A stretch of 64,000 nt of DNA. Origin: QHVT01 sp036399015 (lineage in GTDB: Bacteria; Acidobacteriota; Thermoanaerobaculia; Gp7-AA8). Positions 56,911-64,000 of this stretch are shown here, one piece after another (position 1 is the first letter of the stretch; each line of letters opens with the position of its first letter). Both the position numbers and the translations under genes were made by a program. A model generated the notes under the pieces. The model ran no database searches and was not told the origin of the DNA. It saw only the letters and a list, made by a program, of their open reading frames with translations. The DNA lies in contig DASWNW010000075.1 in the NCBI GenBank assembly GCA_036399015.1, positions 1 to 64,000 of the forward strand, given 5' to 3'.

Positions 56911-58170
56911 ATGCCCCCTCCCCTCTCCTCGCTCGTCGAACATCTCTTCCGCCACAGCGCGGGGCAGATGGTCGCCACGCTCACGCGCGTCTTTGGTCCG
57001 GAGCATCTGGAGCTGGCCGAGGAGGTGGTGCAGGAGGCGCTGATCTCGGCGATGCAGCAGTGGAGCATCGCCGGCGTCCCGGAGAATCCGCGCGGGTGGC
57101 TCTTCCGGGTCGCCCGCAACCGGGCGCTCGACCAGCTCCGCCGCGACGCGAACCTGCGCAGCAAGGAGCCGGAGGTCGCGCGCGTCTTCACCGGCGGCGT
57201 CGCCTCGGCGGACGACGAGCCGGCGTTCGCGCACGAGCTCCGCGACGACCAGCTCCGGATGATGCTCATGTGCGCCCACCCCGCCATCCCGGCGGAGAGC
57301 CGCATCGCGCTGACGCTGAAGACGGTCGGCGGCTTCTCCGTCGACGAGATCGCCCGCGCCTTCCTGACGAAGAAGGAGACCATCGCGCAGCGGATCGTCC
57401 GGGCGAAGCGTCTCATTCGCGACGAGCGGATTCCGCTGGAGCTGCCGTCGCGCGCCGAGCTGCCGGAGCGGCTGGAGACGCTGCTCGAGGTCATCTACCT
57501 CATGTTCAACGAGGGCTACAGCGCGCTCGCGGGCGAGGAGCTGGTCCGCCACGACCTCTGCGCCGAGGCGATCCGCCTCGGCCGCGCCCTGGCGGAGCAT
57601 CCCGCGACGTCGCTGCCGGCCGCGCACGCGCTGCTCGCGCTCATGCTCCTCCAGGCGGCGCGTCTCCCCGCGCGTGTCGACGCCGCGGGCGAGCTGGCCA
57701 CGCTCGCCGAACAGGTGCGCGAACAGTGGGATCAGCAGCTCCTCGCCGACGGACTGCGCACGCTCCGCCGCGCCGGGAGCGGCGACCGCCTCACCGCGTA
57801 TCACGTGGAGGCGGCGATCGCAGCGTGTCACGCGGCGGCACCGTCGTTCGAGGAGACGAACTGGCGGGAGATCGTCGGCTACTACGACCTGCTGCTCGAA
57901 TTGAAGCCGTCGCCAGTGGTCGCGCTCAATCGTGCCGTGGCGGTGGCGCTGGCGGACTCCCCCGCCGCCGGAATCGCGGCCATCGAGTCGATCGCCGCCC
58001 ACCCCGCGCTCCGCGACTACCTCCCCCTCTTCGCCACGCTCGGCGAGCTGTGGCTGCGCGAAGGAGACCGGGCGCGCGCCGCCGGCTACTTCTCCCGCGC
58101 GCTCGAGCTCCCCGGCTCGATGACGGAGAAGCGCTTCCTGCTGCGCAAGCTCGCCGCCGCGCGGGCGTAA
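56911..58170 (+). CDS. ECF42-group RNA polymerase sigma factor
   Basis: A 419-residue ECF sigma with long C-terminal extension. Region 2: LELAEEVVQEALISAMQQWS and the promoter-melting part PRGWLFRVARNRALDQLRRD. Region 4: RIALTLKTVGGFSVDEIARA, KKETIAQRIVRAKRLIRDER. The C-terminal part (about 190-419) is the DUF6596/TPR-like extension: IYLMFNEGYSALAGEELVRH, LLALMLLQAARLPARVDAAG, NRAVAVALADSPAAGIAAIE. No anti-sigma gene is present; in ECF42 the extension is thought to control activity. It lies downstream of its typical DGPF partner gene. Confidence 0.93.
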   Translation: MPPPLSSLVEHLFRHSAGQMVATLTRVFGPEHLELAEEVVQEALISAMQQWSIAGVPENPRGWLFRVARNRALDQLRRDANLRSKEPEVARVFTGGVASADDEPAFAHELRDDQLRMMLMCAHPAIPAESRIALTLKTVGGFSVDEIARAFLTKKETIAQRIVRAKRLIRDERIPLELPSRAELPERLETLLEVIYLMFNEGYSALAGEELVRHDLCAEAIRLGRALAEHPATSLPAAHALLALMLLQAARLPARVDAAGELATLAEQVREQWDQQLLADGLRTLRRAGSGDRLTAYHVEAAIAACHAAAPSFEETNWREIVGYYDLLLELKPSPVVALNRAVAVALADSPAAGIAAIESIAAHPALRDYLPLFATLGELWLREGDRARAAGYFSRALELPGSMTEKRFLLRKLAAARA

Positions 58171-58179
58171 ACTCGCTGC

Positions 58180-58545
58180 ATGCGCACCGTCCGCTGCCTG
58201 CTGCTCCTGCTCCTGGCGTGCACCGTTCTCGGCGATGAGGCGCTCGACTACGAGGAGCGCGAGCCCGGCCCGCGCTTCGTCGACGCCACCAGCGACGTGA
58301 ACGTGCGACGCGATCCGGTGGCCCGTTCGCGGCGCGTCGCCCTGCTGCACGCCGGCGACGGGGCGGTCATCCTCGGGCGCGCGTTCGGCTGGATCCGCAT
58401 CCGCACCGAGTCGGGCGAGAAGGGCTGGGTGGACCGCCGCTTCCTGCGGGAGGAAGTGCCGGTCGTGACGCGCGCCTTCGGCGTCACCACGCGCAAACCT
58501 CCCTGCCACGCGAACCTCGGCGATTGTCCGCGTACGCCGCACGCC
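58180..58545 (+). CDS. SH3-domain exported protein (frame continues out of register)
   Basis: From ATG 58180: signal sequence MRTVRCLLLLLLACTVLG, then a bacterial SH3 domain (ATSDVNVRRDPVARSRRVAL, GWIRIRTESGEKGWVDRRFL) and a Cys-containing tail (TTRKPPCHANLGDCP). Beyond about 58530 this frame becomes Arg/Pro/Ser-rich without domain sense (formal stop at 58998), while the frame starting at 58524 becomes protein-like. The two together look like one gene with a frame break near 58515-58545. Confidence 0.6.
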
Positions 58546-58865
58546 GCACCGTTCTCACGTTCGCCGCCGCTCCCGCGCAGCACTCCGGCGAGGCTGTGCT
58601 CCCGTCGACGCCGCTGGTGCAACAGGACAACAGCGATCCGCTCGCGCAGGCCGCGGAGCGCTTCGTCTCCGGACGCTCGCGTCTGGGCCTCGGTCAGTAC
58701 GAGGCGGCCATCGCCGAGCTGTCGCACTCGTACGAGGCCGGCTACGAGACGTTTGCCAGCGCCTACAACCTCGCCGTCGCCTACGAGCGCCTCGGCGACG
58801 CCGCGTCCGCTCGCGCATGGCGGCGCATCGCGGCACGCGAGCCAGGCTGGACGTACACGCAGTAG
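58524..58865 (+). CDS. TPR-like C-terminal part of the SH3 protein (other frame)
   Basis: This frame contains a TPR-like pair: AAERFVSGRSRLGLGQYEAA, IAELSHSYEAGYETFASAYN and LAVAYERLGDAASARAWRRI, ending EPGWTYTQ. It has only a TTG as possible start and no ribosome site, so it is best read as the second half of the SH3 gene at 58180 rather than a separate gene. Confidence 0.5.
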   Translation: MSAYAARRTVLTFAAAPAQHSGEAVLPSTPLVQQDNSDPLAQAAERFVSGRSRLGLGQYEAAIAELSHSYEAGYETFASAYNLAVAYERLGDAASARAWRRIAAREPGWTYTQ

Positions 58866-58874
58866 CGAGCCGGT

Positions 58875-60042
58875 TCAGGGCTCCCAGTCGTCGAGCGCCG
58901 TCCACTGGTCGTCCGCTGCGGGATCGCAGTGCGCGTCCTCGCACACCCAGAAGTCCGTCACCGGGTGGATCTCCCAGAGGCTGAAGCGGGGCGGCTGACG
59001 GCCGACCGGCGCGTCGGGGTTGCCGTTCACCTTGTGCAGGTCGTCGTAGAAGAGCTGCCCCTCGACCATCGCCATCCGCTTGCGGTCGCGCACCTCCTCC
59101 AGCTTCTCGTCGGTCCAGCCGGCGGGGCGGCGCTGCGGGATCAGCTCCACGACGATGGAGCGGAACTCGTCGCGGCGGGAGACAGGCGGAGGTGGCGGCG
59201 ATCGTCGCGCAGGCGGCCACGGCCGCGGCCACCCAGTCCCGCCCGCCGCGTTCGGGTCGCGGATGCAACAGCGCGGAGACGCGGCGCTGCAGCGCGGTCG
59301 CGCCGAGTCCCAGCGCCAGCGCGGCATGCGTATCGCTGGCGACGCGCAACAGCATCTCGGCGTAATCGGCCGGCGCGCAGTGCCGCGTCGCGATCTCGTC
59401 GCACGCGAGCTCCCGCTCCACCGCCAGCCGCCGCCCGATCGCATGCAGCGCCGGGTTGAAGAAGAAGAGCGCCTTCGCCAACTGCTCGGCCGCGATCTGC
59501 CAGTCGTCGCGGCGACGCACGTGCGCGATCTCGTGCAGCAGCACCGCGCGCAACGCGTCGTCATCGAGGCTCTCCGCCGACGGCGGCAACGCGATGAAGG
59601 GACGCCCGAGGCCGATGAACTGCGGCGAGCGGACATGCGGTGAGATACAGGTGCGGAAGGGGCGCGCGTTGTTCAGCTCCGCGCCCACGCGCGCCGCGAG
59701 CGTCTCGATCCGCTCCTCGAAGCGCGCGCCCTGCACGAGCTGCCGCGCGCGGCGGAAGGCGAGGATCAGCCGCGCGATCGCGACGGCGGAGCAAAGTGCC
59801 CAGACGGCGAGCGCGACGCGCGCGACCGCACCGGTTCCGGCGCCCGGAGCGGCCGCGTCCACGACGACGGCGACCGGCGGGAGCAGCAACGAGAGCGGCG
59901 GAAGCACGACCGCGGCCGCGAAGGCGAGCGACCAGAGCACGAAGCGGGTGGAGGCGCGTCCGGCGAACCGCGTCGAGACGCCCGCCACGGCCAGGCTCGC
60001 GCAGCCGGCGAGGAGGCTGTTGAGCAGCAGAATTGAGATCAC
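58875..60042 (-). CDS. BlaR1/M56-family membrane peptidase, with a frame change before its C-terminal tail
   Basis: Start GTG 60042 overlaps the blaI stop (GTGA). The first 290 residues hold membrane helices (ISILLLNSLLAGCASLAVAG, VLWSLAFAAAVVLPPLSLLL) and an M56 zinc protease domain with LLHEIAHVRRRDDWQ and ERELACDEIATRHC. Near 59180-59200 this frame degrades into Arg/Pro-rich sequence, while another frame gives RDEFRSIVVELIPQRRPAG, DDLHKVNGNPDAPVG, RFSLWEIHPVTDFWVC and the end WTALDDWEP at 58875. A frameshift or a separate short gene are both possible. BlaR1-type proteins sense a signal and cleave BlaI. Confidence 0.65.
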
Positions 60043-60416
60043 TTGCGCCGCCTTTTCGAGGCTTTCACGAGGTCTTCGAGCTCGCGCGCGTCGAGCTGCT
60101 GTTCGTCGACGAGGTTCGCGATGAGGAGGCTCGGCGAGGCGTCGAACCAGGTGGTGAGGAGCTTCTGCAGCGCCGCCCGCCGCATCTGCGCCCGCGTCAC
60201 CGCGGCACGGTAGACGTGCGCGCGGCCGGCGGTGGTGTGCGTCACGTACTCCTTCGTTTCGAGGATCTGCAGCATCGTCTGGACGGTCGTCGGCGCCAGC
60301 TTGTGCCGCGCGAGCTGCCGGTGCACCTCGGCCGCCGTCGCCTCCCCCGTCTCCCACAGCACGTTCATCACGCGCAGCTCGGCTTCGGTCAATCCAGGCG
60401 TCTTGTGTCGTGGCAT
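60039..60416 (-). CDS. blaI: BlaI/MecI/CopY-type repressor
   Basis: A 125-residue winged-helix repressor: GLTEAELRVMNVLWETGEAT, AAEVHRQLARHKLAPTTVQT, MLQILETKEYVTHTTAGRAH and the dimerisation tail LLIANLVDEQQLDARELEDL. BlaI dimers bind palindromes and are released when the M56 protease cleaves them; that partner is the next gene downstream, overlapping by four bases. The gene lies 15 bp after the amidohydrolase, so the likely target is the promoter of that operon. Confidence 0.92.
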   Translation of the reverse strand: MPRHKTPGLTEAELRVMNVLWETGEATAAEVHRQLARHKLAPTTVQTMLQILETKEYVTHTTAGRAHVYRAAVTRAQMRRAALQKLLTTWFDASPSLLIANLVDEQQLDARELEDLVKASKRRRK

Positions 60417-60431
60417 CGGCTGTCGTCCATG

Positions 60432-61820
60432 TTAGCGCTCCCCGCGCGCGCGGTGCACGGCGCGGCCACGCTGGAAGACCAGCTCGATGCTGCGGGTGTT
60501 GCCGATGGCGTCGAGCGGATTTTTCGACAGCAGAATGAGATCGGCGCGCAGCCCCGGCAGGACGGCGCCGAACTCCTGCTCGCGCCGCAATGCCTTCGCG
60601 GCGCTCTGCGTGGCGATGTGCAGCACCTGGAGCGGAGGGATGCCGGCGTCGGCGAGCAGCTCCAGCTCGCTGTGCAGGCTGGCGCCGGGGACGATCCAGG
60701 GCGTCGGCGTGTCGGTGCCGGCCACGAGGTGCACGCCGCGGTCGTACATCGCCTTCGTCAGGCCGAGGAGGACCGGCCAGGAGCGCTGCGCCCGCGCGTA
60801 CTGCTCCGGCGTCCAGTCGCCGGTGAAACGGCCGTTCGTCCAGCTCGTGCGCACCGCCTCCGACACCTCGCTCAGCTCCGGATTCTTCGTCCAGCGCGGG
60901 TCGTCGCCCCAGAACTTCGTGTGCATGGCCATGAGCGTCGGGTCGACCACCACCCGATGCCTCGCCAGCTCGGCGACCATCTCGTCGATGGCGCTCTGGT
61001 CGAGGTGCTCGAGCCAGTAGACGCGGCCGAACATCGAGCCCGGCATCGCCTCCCGGTCGGCTTCGCGCACGTACTCCCGCGACCAGGGGGCGGCGTGCTC
61101 GATCCCGGCGATGCCGAGCCGCGCCGCCTCCGTCCAGGTGGTCCGCTGGACGTGTCCCACCACCGGGAGCTGGTGACGCCGCGCCTCGTCGACCGCGACC
61201 TTCAGGAGGTCGGGCGTCATCGACGAATACACCTTCACGAAGTCGACGCCGGCGGCGGCCTGGAAGTGGATCTCGTCGCGGATGGCACGTTCGTCCTTCG
61301 TGATCACGAACGGCTCGGGATTGAAGTTCGAGCTGTTGAGGATGCGCCCCGCGGTGAAGATCGTGGGGCCGGCGATCTTCCCCTCCGCCACGAGACGGCG
61401 GAACAGGACCGCGTCGGCGGTGCGCGAGCCGGGATCGCGGACGGTGGTGACCCCGTAGCGCAGAAAGAGCGCGAGGTGGTCGATCGTGGCCGCCTGGTCG
61501 TAGCGCGGCGCGACTTCCCCCTTCTCGTTGGTGTGGTTGACGAGCAGGTGCGCGTGCATGTCCACGAGTCCCGGGATCACGTACTTGCCCGTCCCGTCGA
61601 TGACGGTCGCCTCGGCACCGTACGAGCGGCCGGCGGGCTCGATCGCGGCGATCGTCTCGCCGGCGATGACGACGTCGAGGTTCGGCCGCGGGGCGGCGCC
61701 GGTCCCGTCGATCACCGTCACGTTCCGGATCACCGTGACGGGAGCGCCGGCCGCGTCGGGGCGAGCCGCGCACGCGAGCATCGCGACCGCGAGAAGAGCG
61801 AATCGAGCGTTGGCTCTCAT
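60432..61820 (-). CDS. Secreted amidohydrolase
   Basis: A 462-residue metal-dependent hydrolase with signal peptide (MRANARFALLAVAMLACAARPDAAG). Motifs: VIPGLVDMHAHLLVNH (HxH), GVDFVKVYSSMTPDLLK (Lys), LPVVGHVQRTTW (His), GIEHAAPW (His), VAGTDTPTPWIVPG (Asp) and the C-terminal GLRADLILLSKNPLD. This is the amidohydrolase-family layout of imidazolonepropionase-like and prolidase-like enzymes; the substrate cannot be named. It leads the operon with blaI and the M56 gene, and the palindrome at 61832 lies 12 bp upstream of its start. Confidence 0.9.
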   Translation of the reverse strand: MRANARFALLAVAMLACAARPDAAGAPVTVIRNVTVIDGTGAAPRPNLDVVIAGETIAAIEPAGRSYGAEATVIDGTGKYVIPGLVDMHAHLLVNHTNEKGEVAPRYDQAATIDHLALFLRYGVTTVRDPGSRTADAVLFRRLVAEGKIAGPTIFTAGRILNSSNFNPEPFVITKDERAIRDEIHFQAAAGVDFVKVYSSMTPDLLKVAVDEARRHQLPVVGHVQRTTWTEAARLGIAGIEHAAPWSREYVREADREAMPGSMFGRVYWLEHLDQSAIDEMVAELARHRVVVDPTLMAMHTKFWGDDPRWTKNPELSEVSEAVRTSWTNGRFTGDWTPEQYARAQRSWPVLLGLTKAMYDRGVHLVAGTDTPTPWIVPGASLHSELELLADAGIPPLQVLHIATQSAAKALRREQEFGAVLPGLRADLILLSKNPLDAIGNTRSIELVFQRGRAVHRARGER

Positions 61821-61831
61821 GAACTATAGAT

Positions 61832-61861
61832 TTAGTTGAGTGGCATCGTCCTGTCAACTAA
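61832..61861 (-). promoter_or_regulatory. Palindromic candidate BlaI operator upstream of the amidohydrolase operon
   Basis: TTAGTTGA (61832-61839) and TCAACTAA (61854-61861) are a perfect 8-bp inverted repeat with a 14-bp spacer, in an AT-rich stretch with ACTATAGATTTAG next to the amidohydrolase start. BlaI-type repressors bind such dyads; that this is its site is inference from position. Confidence 0.5.
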
Positions 61862-61879
61862 TTCTTTCGTTGGTGCTCG

Positions 61880-62125
61880 TGGCGATGGACATCCCCCCAC
61901 GTCCTTCGCTACGTCGGGTCCCGATCCGCTCGTCATGTCCCCACGTCCTCCGGAACGACCGGCGTCGTAGCGCTCGAGGTGACGCCACGATCATCGCGAG
62001 TACGCCCGACGTCGTGCACATCGACGACCGGCGTTGCGAGGGACGACATCCCCTCATGTCCATCGTCAAGGAGACGGACGTCGCGCACATCGTCGCCGGA
62101 GTCGCGAAGGACATCCCCCGCGTAA
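61880..62125. repeat. Degenerate ~68-bp repeats in a gene-free stretch
   Basis: Parts of this stretch repeat with about 68-bp spacing, for example GCACATCGACGACCGG (about 62014) and GCACATCGTCGCCGG (about 62083), with AACGACCGGCGTCGTAGCG (about 61946) as a more divergent third copy. GACATCCCC motifs recur at about 61888, 62045 and 62111. No reading frame with protein-like composition crosses it. It is the largest gene-free interval of the right part (61862-62155). Confidence 0.55.
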
Positions 62126-62155
62126 CCTTTTTCCCTCCTGCCACGTCTCACAGGT

Positions 62156-62689
62156 ATGAGCAGCAACGATCGACAGCTCCCTGCTTCGCCTCTCGTAACG
62201 AACGCCCCTACCGCTCCGCCGGCTCCCCTCGCGCCGGAACCGCTGATGGAAGCCCTGCGCGACCTGCAGCAGCGGATCCCCGGGTTCACCCAGCTCTCCG
62301 CCGAGGAAAAACGGGCGCACGCGCGTGTCGCGAACCTCGATCCCGAGTTCATCGAGAGCGGCCTCCACGCCGCCGAAGCGTGGCACAACACGGAGCGCCT
62401 CGTGAACCGCACCGGCGAGGAGCTCCGGGGCGAGCAGGAGGAGATCCACCGTTGGGACCAGGTCGTCGTCGAACTGCGTGCCCTCACCGACGGCATCGAG
62501 GCGGCCAACCTGAAGCGCAAGCACCGCCTCGGCAGCACCATCCTCCAGATCTACCGCCTCCTCGCCAGCCAGTTCAAGCGCGGCGTCCCCCACGATCCCT
62601 ACATGCGCCCCTACTACGAGAACATGAAACGGGCCTCGCTCCGCACGCAGCGGTTCGGGAAGAGGAAGAAGAGGGAGGAGCGGGAGTAG
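62156..62689 (+). CDS. Conserved hypothetical protein (basic, helical)
   Basis: A 177-residue soluble protein, Pro-rich N-terminus (TAPPAPLAPEPLMEALRDLQ) and a long helical core (LSAEEKRAHARVANLDPEFI, AAEAWHNTERLVNRTGEELR, QEEIHRWDQVVVELRALTDG, KHRLGSTILQIYRLLASQFK) with a very basic C-terminus (RFGKRKKREERE). No signal or membrane helix. The family is not recognised; its size and composition suggest a protein- or nucleic-acid-binding helper. It converges on the Uma2-like gene with no gap between stops. Confidence 0.7.
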   Translation: MSSNDRQLPASPLVTNAPTAPPAPLAPEPLMEALRDLQQRIPGFTQLSAEEKRAHARVANLDPEFIESGLHAAEAWHNTERLVNRTGEELRGEQEEIHRWDQVVVELRALTDGIEAANLKRKHRLGSTILQIYRLLASQFKRGVPHDPYMRPYYENMKRASLRTQRFGKRKKREERE

Positions 62690-63100
62690 CTAGAGCGGGA
62701 GATCGGAGTACAGCCTTGGCAGCTCGAGCGCAGGACCCGAGGCGAGGGTCGCGGTGCCTTCGTGCGCGAGCAGCACCGGATTCGTGATGGTGGTGCGTCC
62801 CCCGTCTTCCGGGTCGTACTCGATCGCGCCGCAGACCATCGACGCGTCCGGGTAGGTGGCGCGACCGGTCGCGGTGATGCGCACGCGCATGTCGGACTGG
62901 AAGACGGTGCAGCCGGGCCGCCGCGTCGTCTCGAGCGCCGTGACGATCCTTGCGGCGAGCGCACTGTGTCGCGCCGTCCCGCCGGCCATCGCGAGAATCT
63001 CGCCGCCGTCGAACTCGTGCTTGATCTCGCTCTCACGCTCGACCGCGAGGTAGTCCGCGAACGTATAGTCGTGACGTGACTGCGGAACGGAAGCCGCCAT
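62690..63100 (-). CDS. Uma2-family protein with internal deletion
   Basis: A 136-residue Uma2-type (restriction-endonuclease-like fold) protein. Visible: TFADYLAVERESEIKHEFDG, GEILAMAGGTARHSALAARI, FQSDMRVRITATGRATYPDA. Then NPVLLAHEG jumps to a terminal ASGPALELPRLYSDL that resembles the end of full-length members (about 185 residues). The segment with the catalytic Glu after NPVLL and the following Lys/Tyr is missing, so it is probably inactive. Uma2 genes multiply in Acidobacteria and cyanobacteria; their role is unknown. Confidence 0.7.
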   Translation of the reverse strand: MAASVPQSRHDYTFADYLAVERESEIKHEFDGGEILAMAGGTARHSALAARIVTALETTRRPGCTVFQSDMRVRITATGRATYPDASMVCGAIEYDPEDGGRTTITNPVLLAHEGTATLASGPALELPRLYSDLPL

Positions 63101-63124
63101 CCTGCTTTAGGATACTCGGTCAAG

Positions 63125-63201
63125 TGGTGCGCCCAGCAGGATTCGAACCTGCGACCTCTAGCTCCGGAGGCTAGCGCTCTATCCAGCTGAGCTATGGGCG
63201 C
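63125..63201 (-). tRNA. tRNA-Arg (anticodon CCG)
   Basis: Read on the minus strand: the acceptor stem GCGCCCA pairs with TGGGCGC, the D-arm has AGCTCAGCTGGATAGAGC, the anticodon arm CTAGC-CTCCGGA-GCTAG carries CCG, and the T-arm GCAGGTTCGAATCCTGC is standard. The CCA end is encoded (63125-63127). The discriminator is A. CCG reads the Arg codon CGG. Confidence 0.97.
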
Positions 63202-63288
63202 GTGCTGCCGTCGCGCGAGCGGCCCTGGTCCGGACCGCGGCGATCTGTCGAGTATACCCCATCCGCGATCGGGCCTTCCGCGGACCCG

Positions 63289-64000
63289 TTACTCGAACTT
63301 TGCGGTCGCGCCGCCGGGCCCCACCGTCACGGTTTCTTCCCAATGGCGATCGCCGATTCGCAGCCGGACGACGTAGCGTCCCGGGGTCACGCGGCCCAGC
63401 GAAATGCCGCCGTCTCTGCTGAGCCGGAGCGCCGAAGAGACGCCGGGGAGCAGAGGACCGATCTCGAGCCGTTCGCCGGACTCGACTTCGAGCAGATCGA
63501 CGACCGCATCGCGACAGCGCGGCAAGGAACAGCTCAACGTCAGACTGCCGCCGGTCGCGAGAGTTCTCGTCACCGTCGCCATCGCTTGCGGCTTCGGCCG
63601 CAGCGTGGACGAGACACCGCCACCGCTGAGCGGGTCATACCACGCGGCGCGATACTCACCGCTCGGCAGACTCGCGAATGTGACGCTTCCATCGGTCCCG
63701 GTGCGCAGCGATGAAACCAGCTCTCCGCCGGGCCCGAACAGCGACACCGGCACATCGACTGCCGGCGTCGCATCCGGCCGATGCAGCGAGACTCTCACCG
63801 CCCCTCCCTCACCGCTTGCGAGCGCCAGTACGACTGGAGGCGTTTCCGCGGCCACTCTGACTCCCTCCAGCCGGCGCGTTTCGTATCCGGTGCTGGTGCC
63901 GACGAGCGCGTAGTTTCCTTCGAGCAGGTCTTTGAATTGGAACGAGCCCGCGGGACCGGTCGCCACGCTGGCGACGCTATGGCCGGTCGGCTCGATCGGC
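63289..64000 (-). CDS. Carboxypeptidase-regulatory-like repeat protein, 5' partial
   Basis: The frame is open through the window end (PIEPTGHSVASVATGPAGS), so the N-terminus lies beyond base 64000; a GTG at 63966 is internal. The visible part has repeated beta-sandwich units: FQFKDLLEGNYALVGTSTGY (CarboxypepD_reg-like), GAVRVSLHRPDATPAVDVPV, SVTFASLPSGEYRAAWYDPL and ISLGRVTPGRYVVRLRIGDR. Such domains occur in exported proteins and TonB receptors. The C-terminus is VGPGGATAKFE. The rest of the protein cannot be known. Confidence 0.75.
   Translation of the reverse strand, partial: PIEPTGHSVASVATGPAGSFQFKDLLEGNYALVGTSTGYETRRLEGVRVAAETPPVVLALASGEGGAVRVSLHRPDATPAVDVPVSLFGPGGELVSSLRTGTDGSVTFASLPSGEYRAAWYDPLSGGGVSSTLRPKPQAMATVTRTLATGGSLTLSCSLPRCRDAVVDLLEVESGERLEIGPLLPGVSSALRLSRDGGISLGRVTPGRYVVRLRIGDRHWEETVTVGPGGATAKFE

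Noticed and set aside
55018..58542. Very long antisense frame opposite the ligase-like and sigma-factor genes
   Set aside because: It crosses three real sense genes and a repeat, and has the Arg/Leu/Ala shadow composition.
1..64000. Prophage, insertion sequence or integrative element
   Set aside because: No transposase, integrase, capsid, portal or conjugation gene was found; only inverted repeats without a coding transposase.

Overview
This 64 kb window is high-GC bacterial chromosome. The gene set suggests an uncultured Acidobacteriota, possibly of the Thermoanaerobaculia type. The clues are very long secreted proteins made of beta-helix, DUF11 and Ig-like modules sharing a C-terminal module, a TPR-AIM24 protein, an OpcA-type G6PDH operon, FadI-like thiolase, GSII-type glutamine synthetase and a BlaI/M56 pair. 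The lineage is inferred; no rRNA is present. One tRNA gene, tRNA-Arg(CCG), lies near the right end. No prophage, insertion sequence, CRISPR array or conjugation genes are visible.

Layout. 1-7.6 kb: the 3' part of a giant secreted repeat protein. 7.6-13.8 kb: small accessory genes, comprising a decayed toxin-antitoxin pair, an orphan DUF433 gene, a predicted beta-barrel protein, a secreted Cys/Trp-rich protein with a neighbouring small HTH gene, two tandem paralogues of unknown family, and a 20-unit 21-bp minisatellite. 13.9-25 kb: a beta-helix/Calx-beta/DUF11 protein, small membrane genes, a winged-helix regulator operon and a secreted metzincin-like protease sharing its C-terminal module with the first protein. 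25-26 kb: a beta-propeller protein with an IPTL-CTERM-like tail. 26-29.4 kb: zwf-opcA-pgl (oxidative pentose phosphate pathway), divergent from 29.6-34.4 kb: thiolase, molybdopterin oxidoreductase, DUF1361 and CPBP protease. 34.5-43.4 kb: TPR-AIM24, lytic transglycosylase, MazG-like, cNMP-binding and AraC-type genes, then a five-gene operon (phosphodiesterase, nucleotidyltransferase, small partner, GAF-SpoIIE phosphatase, D-amino acid aminotransferase). 43.4-50.7 kb: oligopeptide-binding lipoprotein, MgtC, GSII, GAF-GGDEF, metallo-hydrolase, DUF4442 and SDR. 50.7-53 kb: LigD without a phosphoesterase domain, coupled to a PNK-like kinase. 53-58.9 kb: TonB, a carboxylate-amine ligase-like enzyme and a DGPF/ECF42 sigma pair. 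58.9-61.9 kb: amidohydrolase-BlaI-M56 operon with a palindromic candidate operator. 62-64 kb: small genes, an internally deleted Uma2 gene, tRNA-Arg and a truncated carboxypeptidase-regulatory-like protein.

The most unusual feature is between the genes. Nearly every gap over about 80 bp is filled by an inverted-repeat element. There are at least four types: heptamer-armed hairpins (five sites), GGTTCCTCGG-armed hairpins (two sites), GCGGGCTTTAGCCCGC-type palindromes (several, one inside the ligD linker) and a single 234-bp element with arms of about 105 bp. Some occupy the whole promoter region between divergent operons. Four genes show apparent frame breaks, which may be decay or assembly error.
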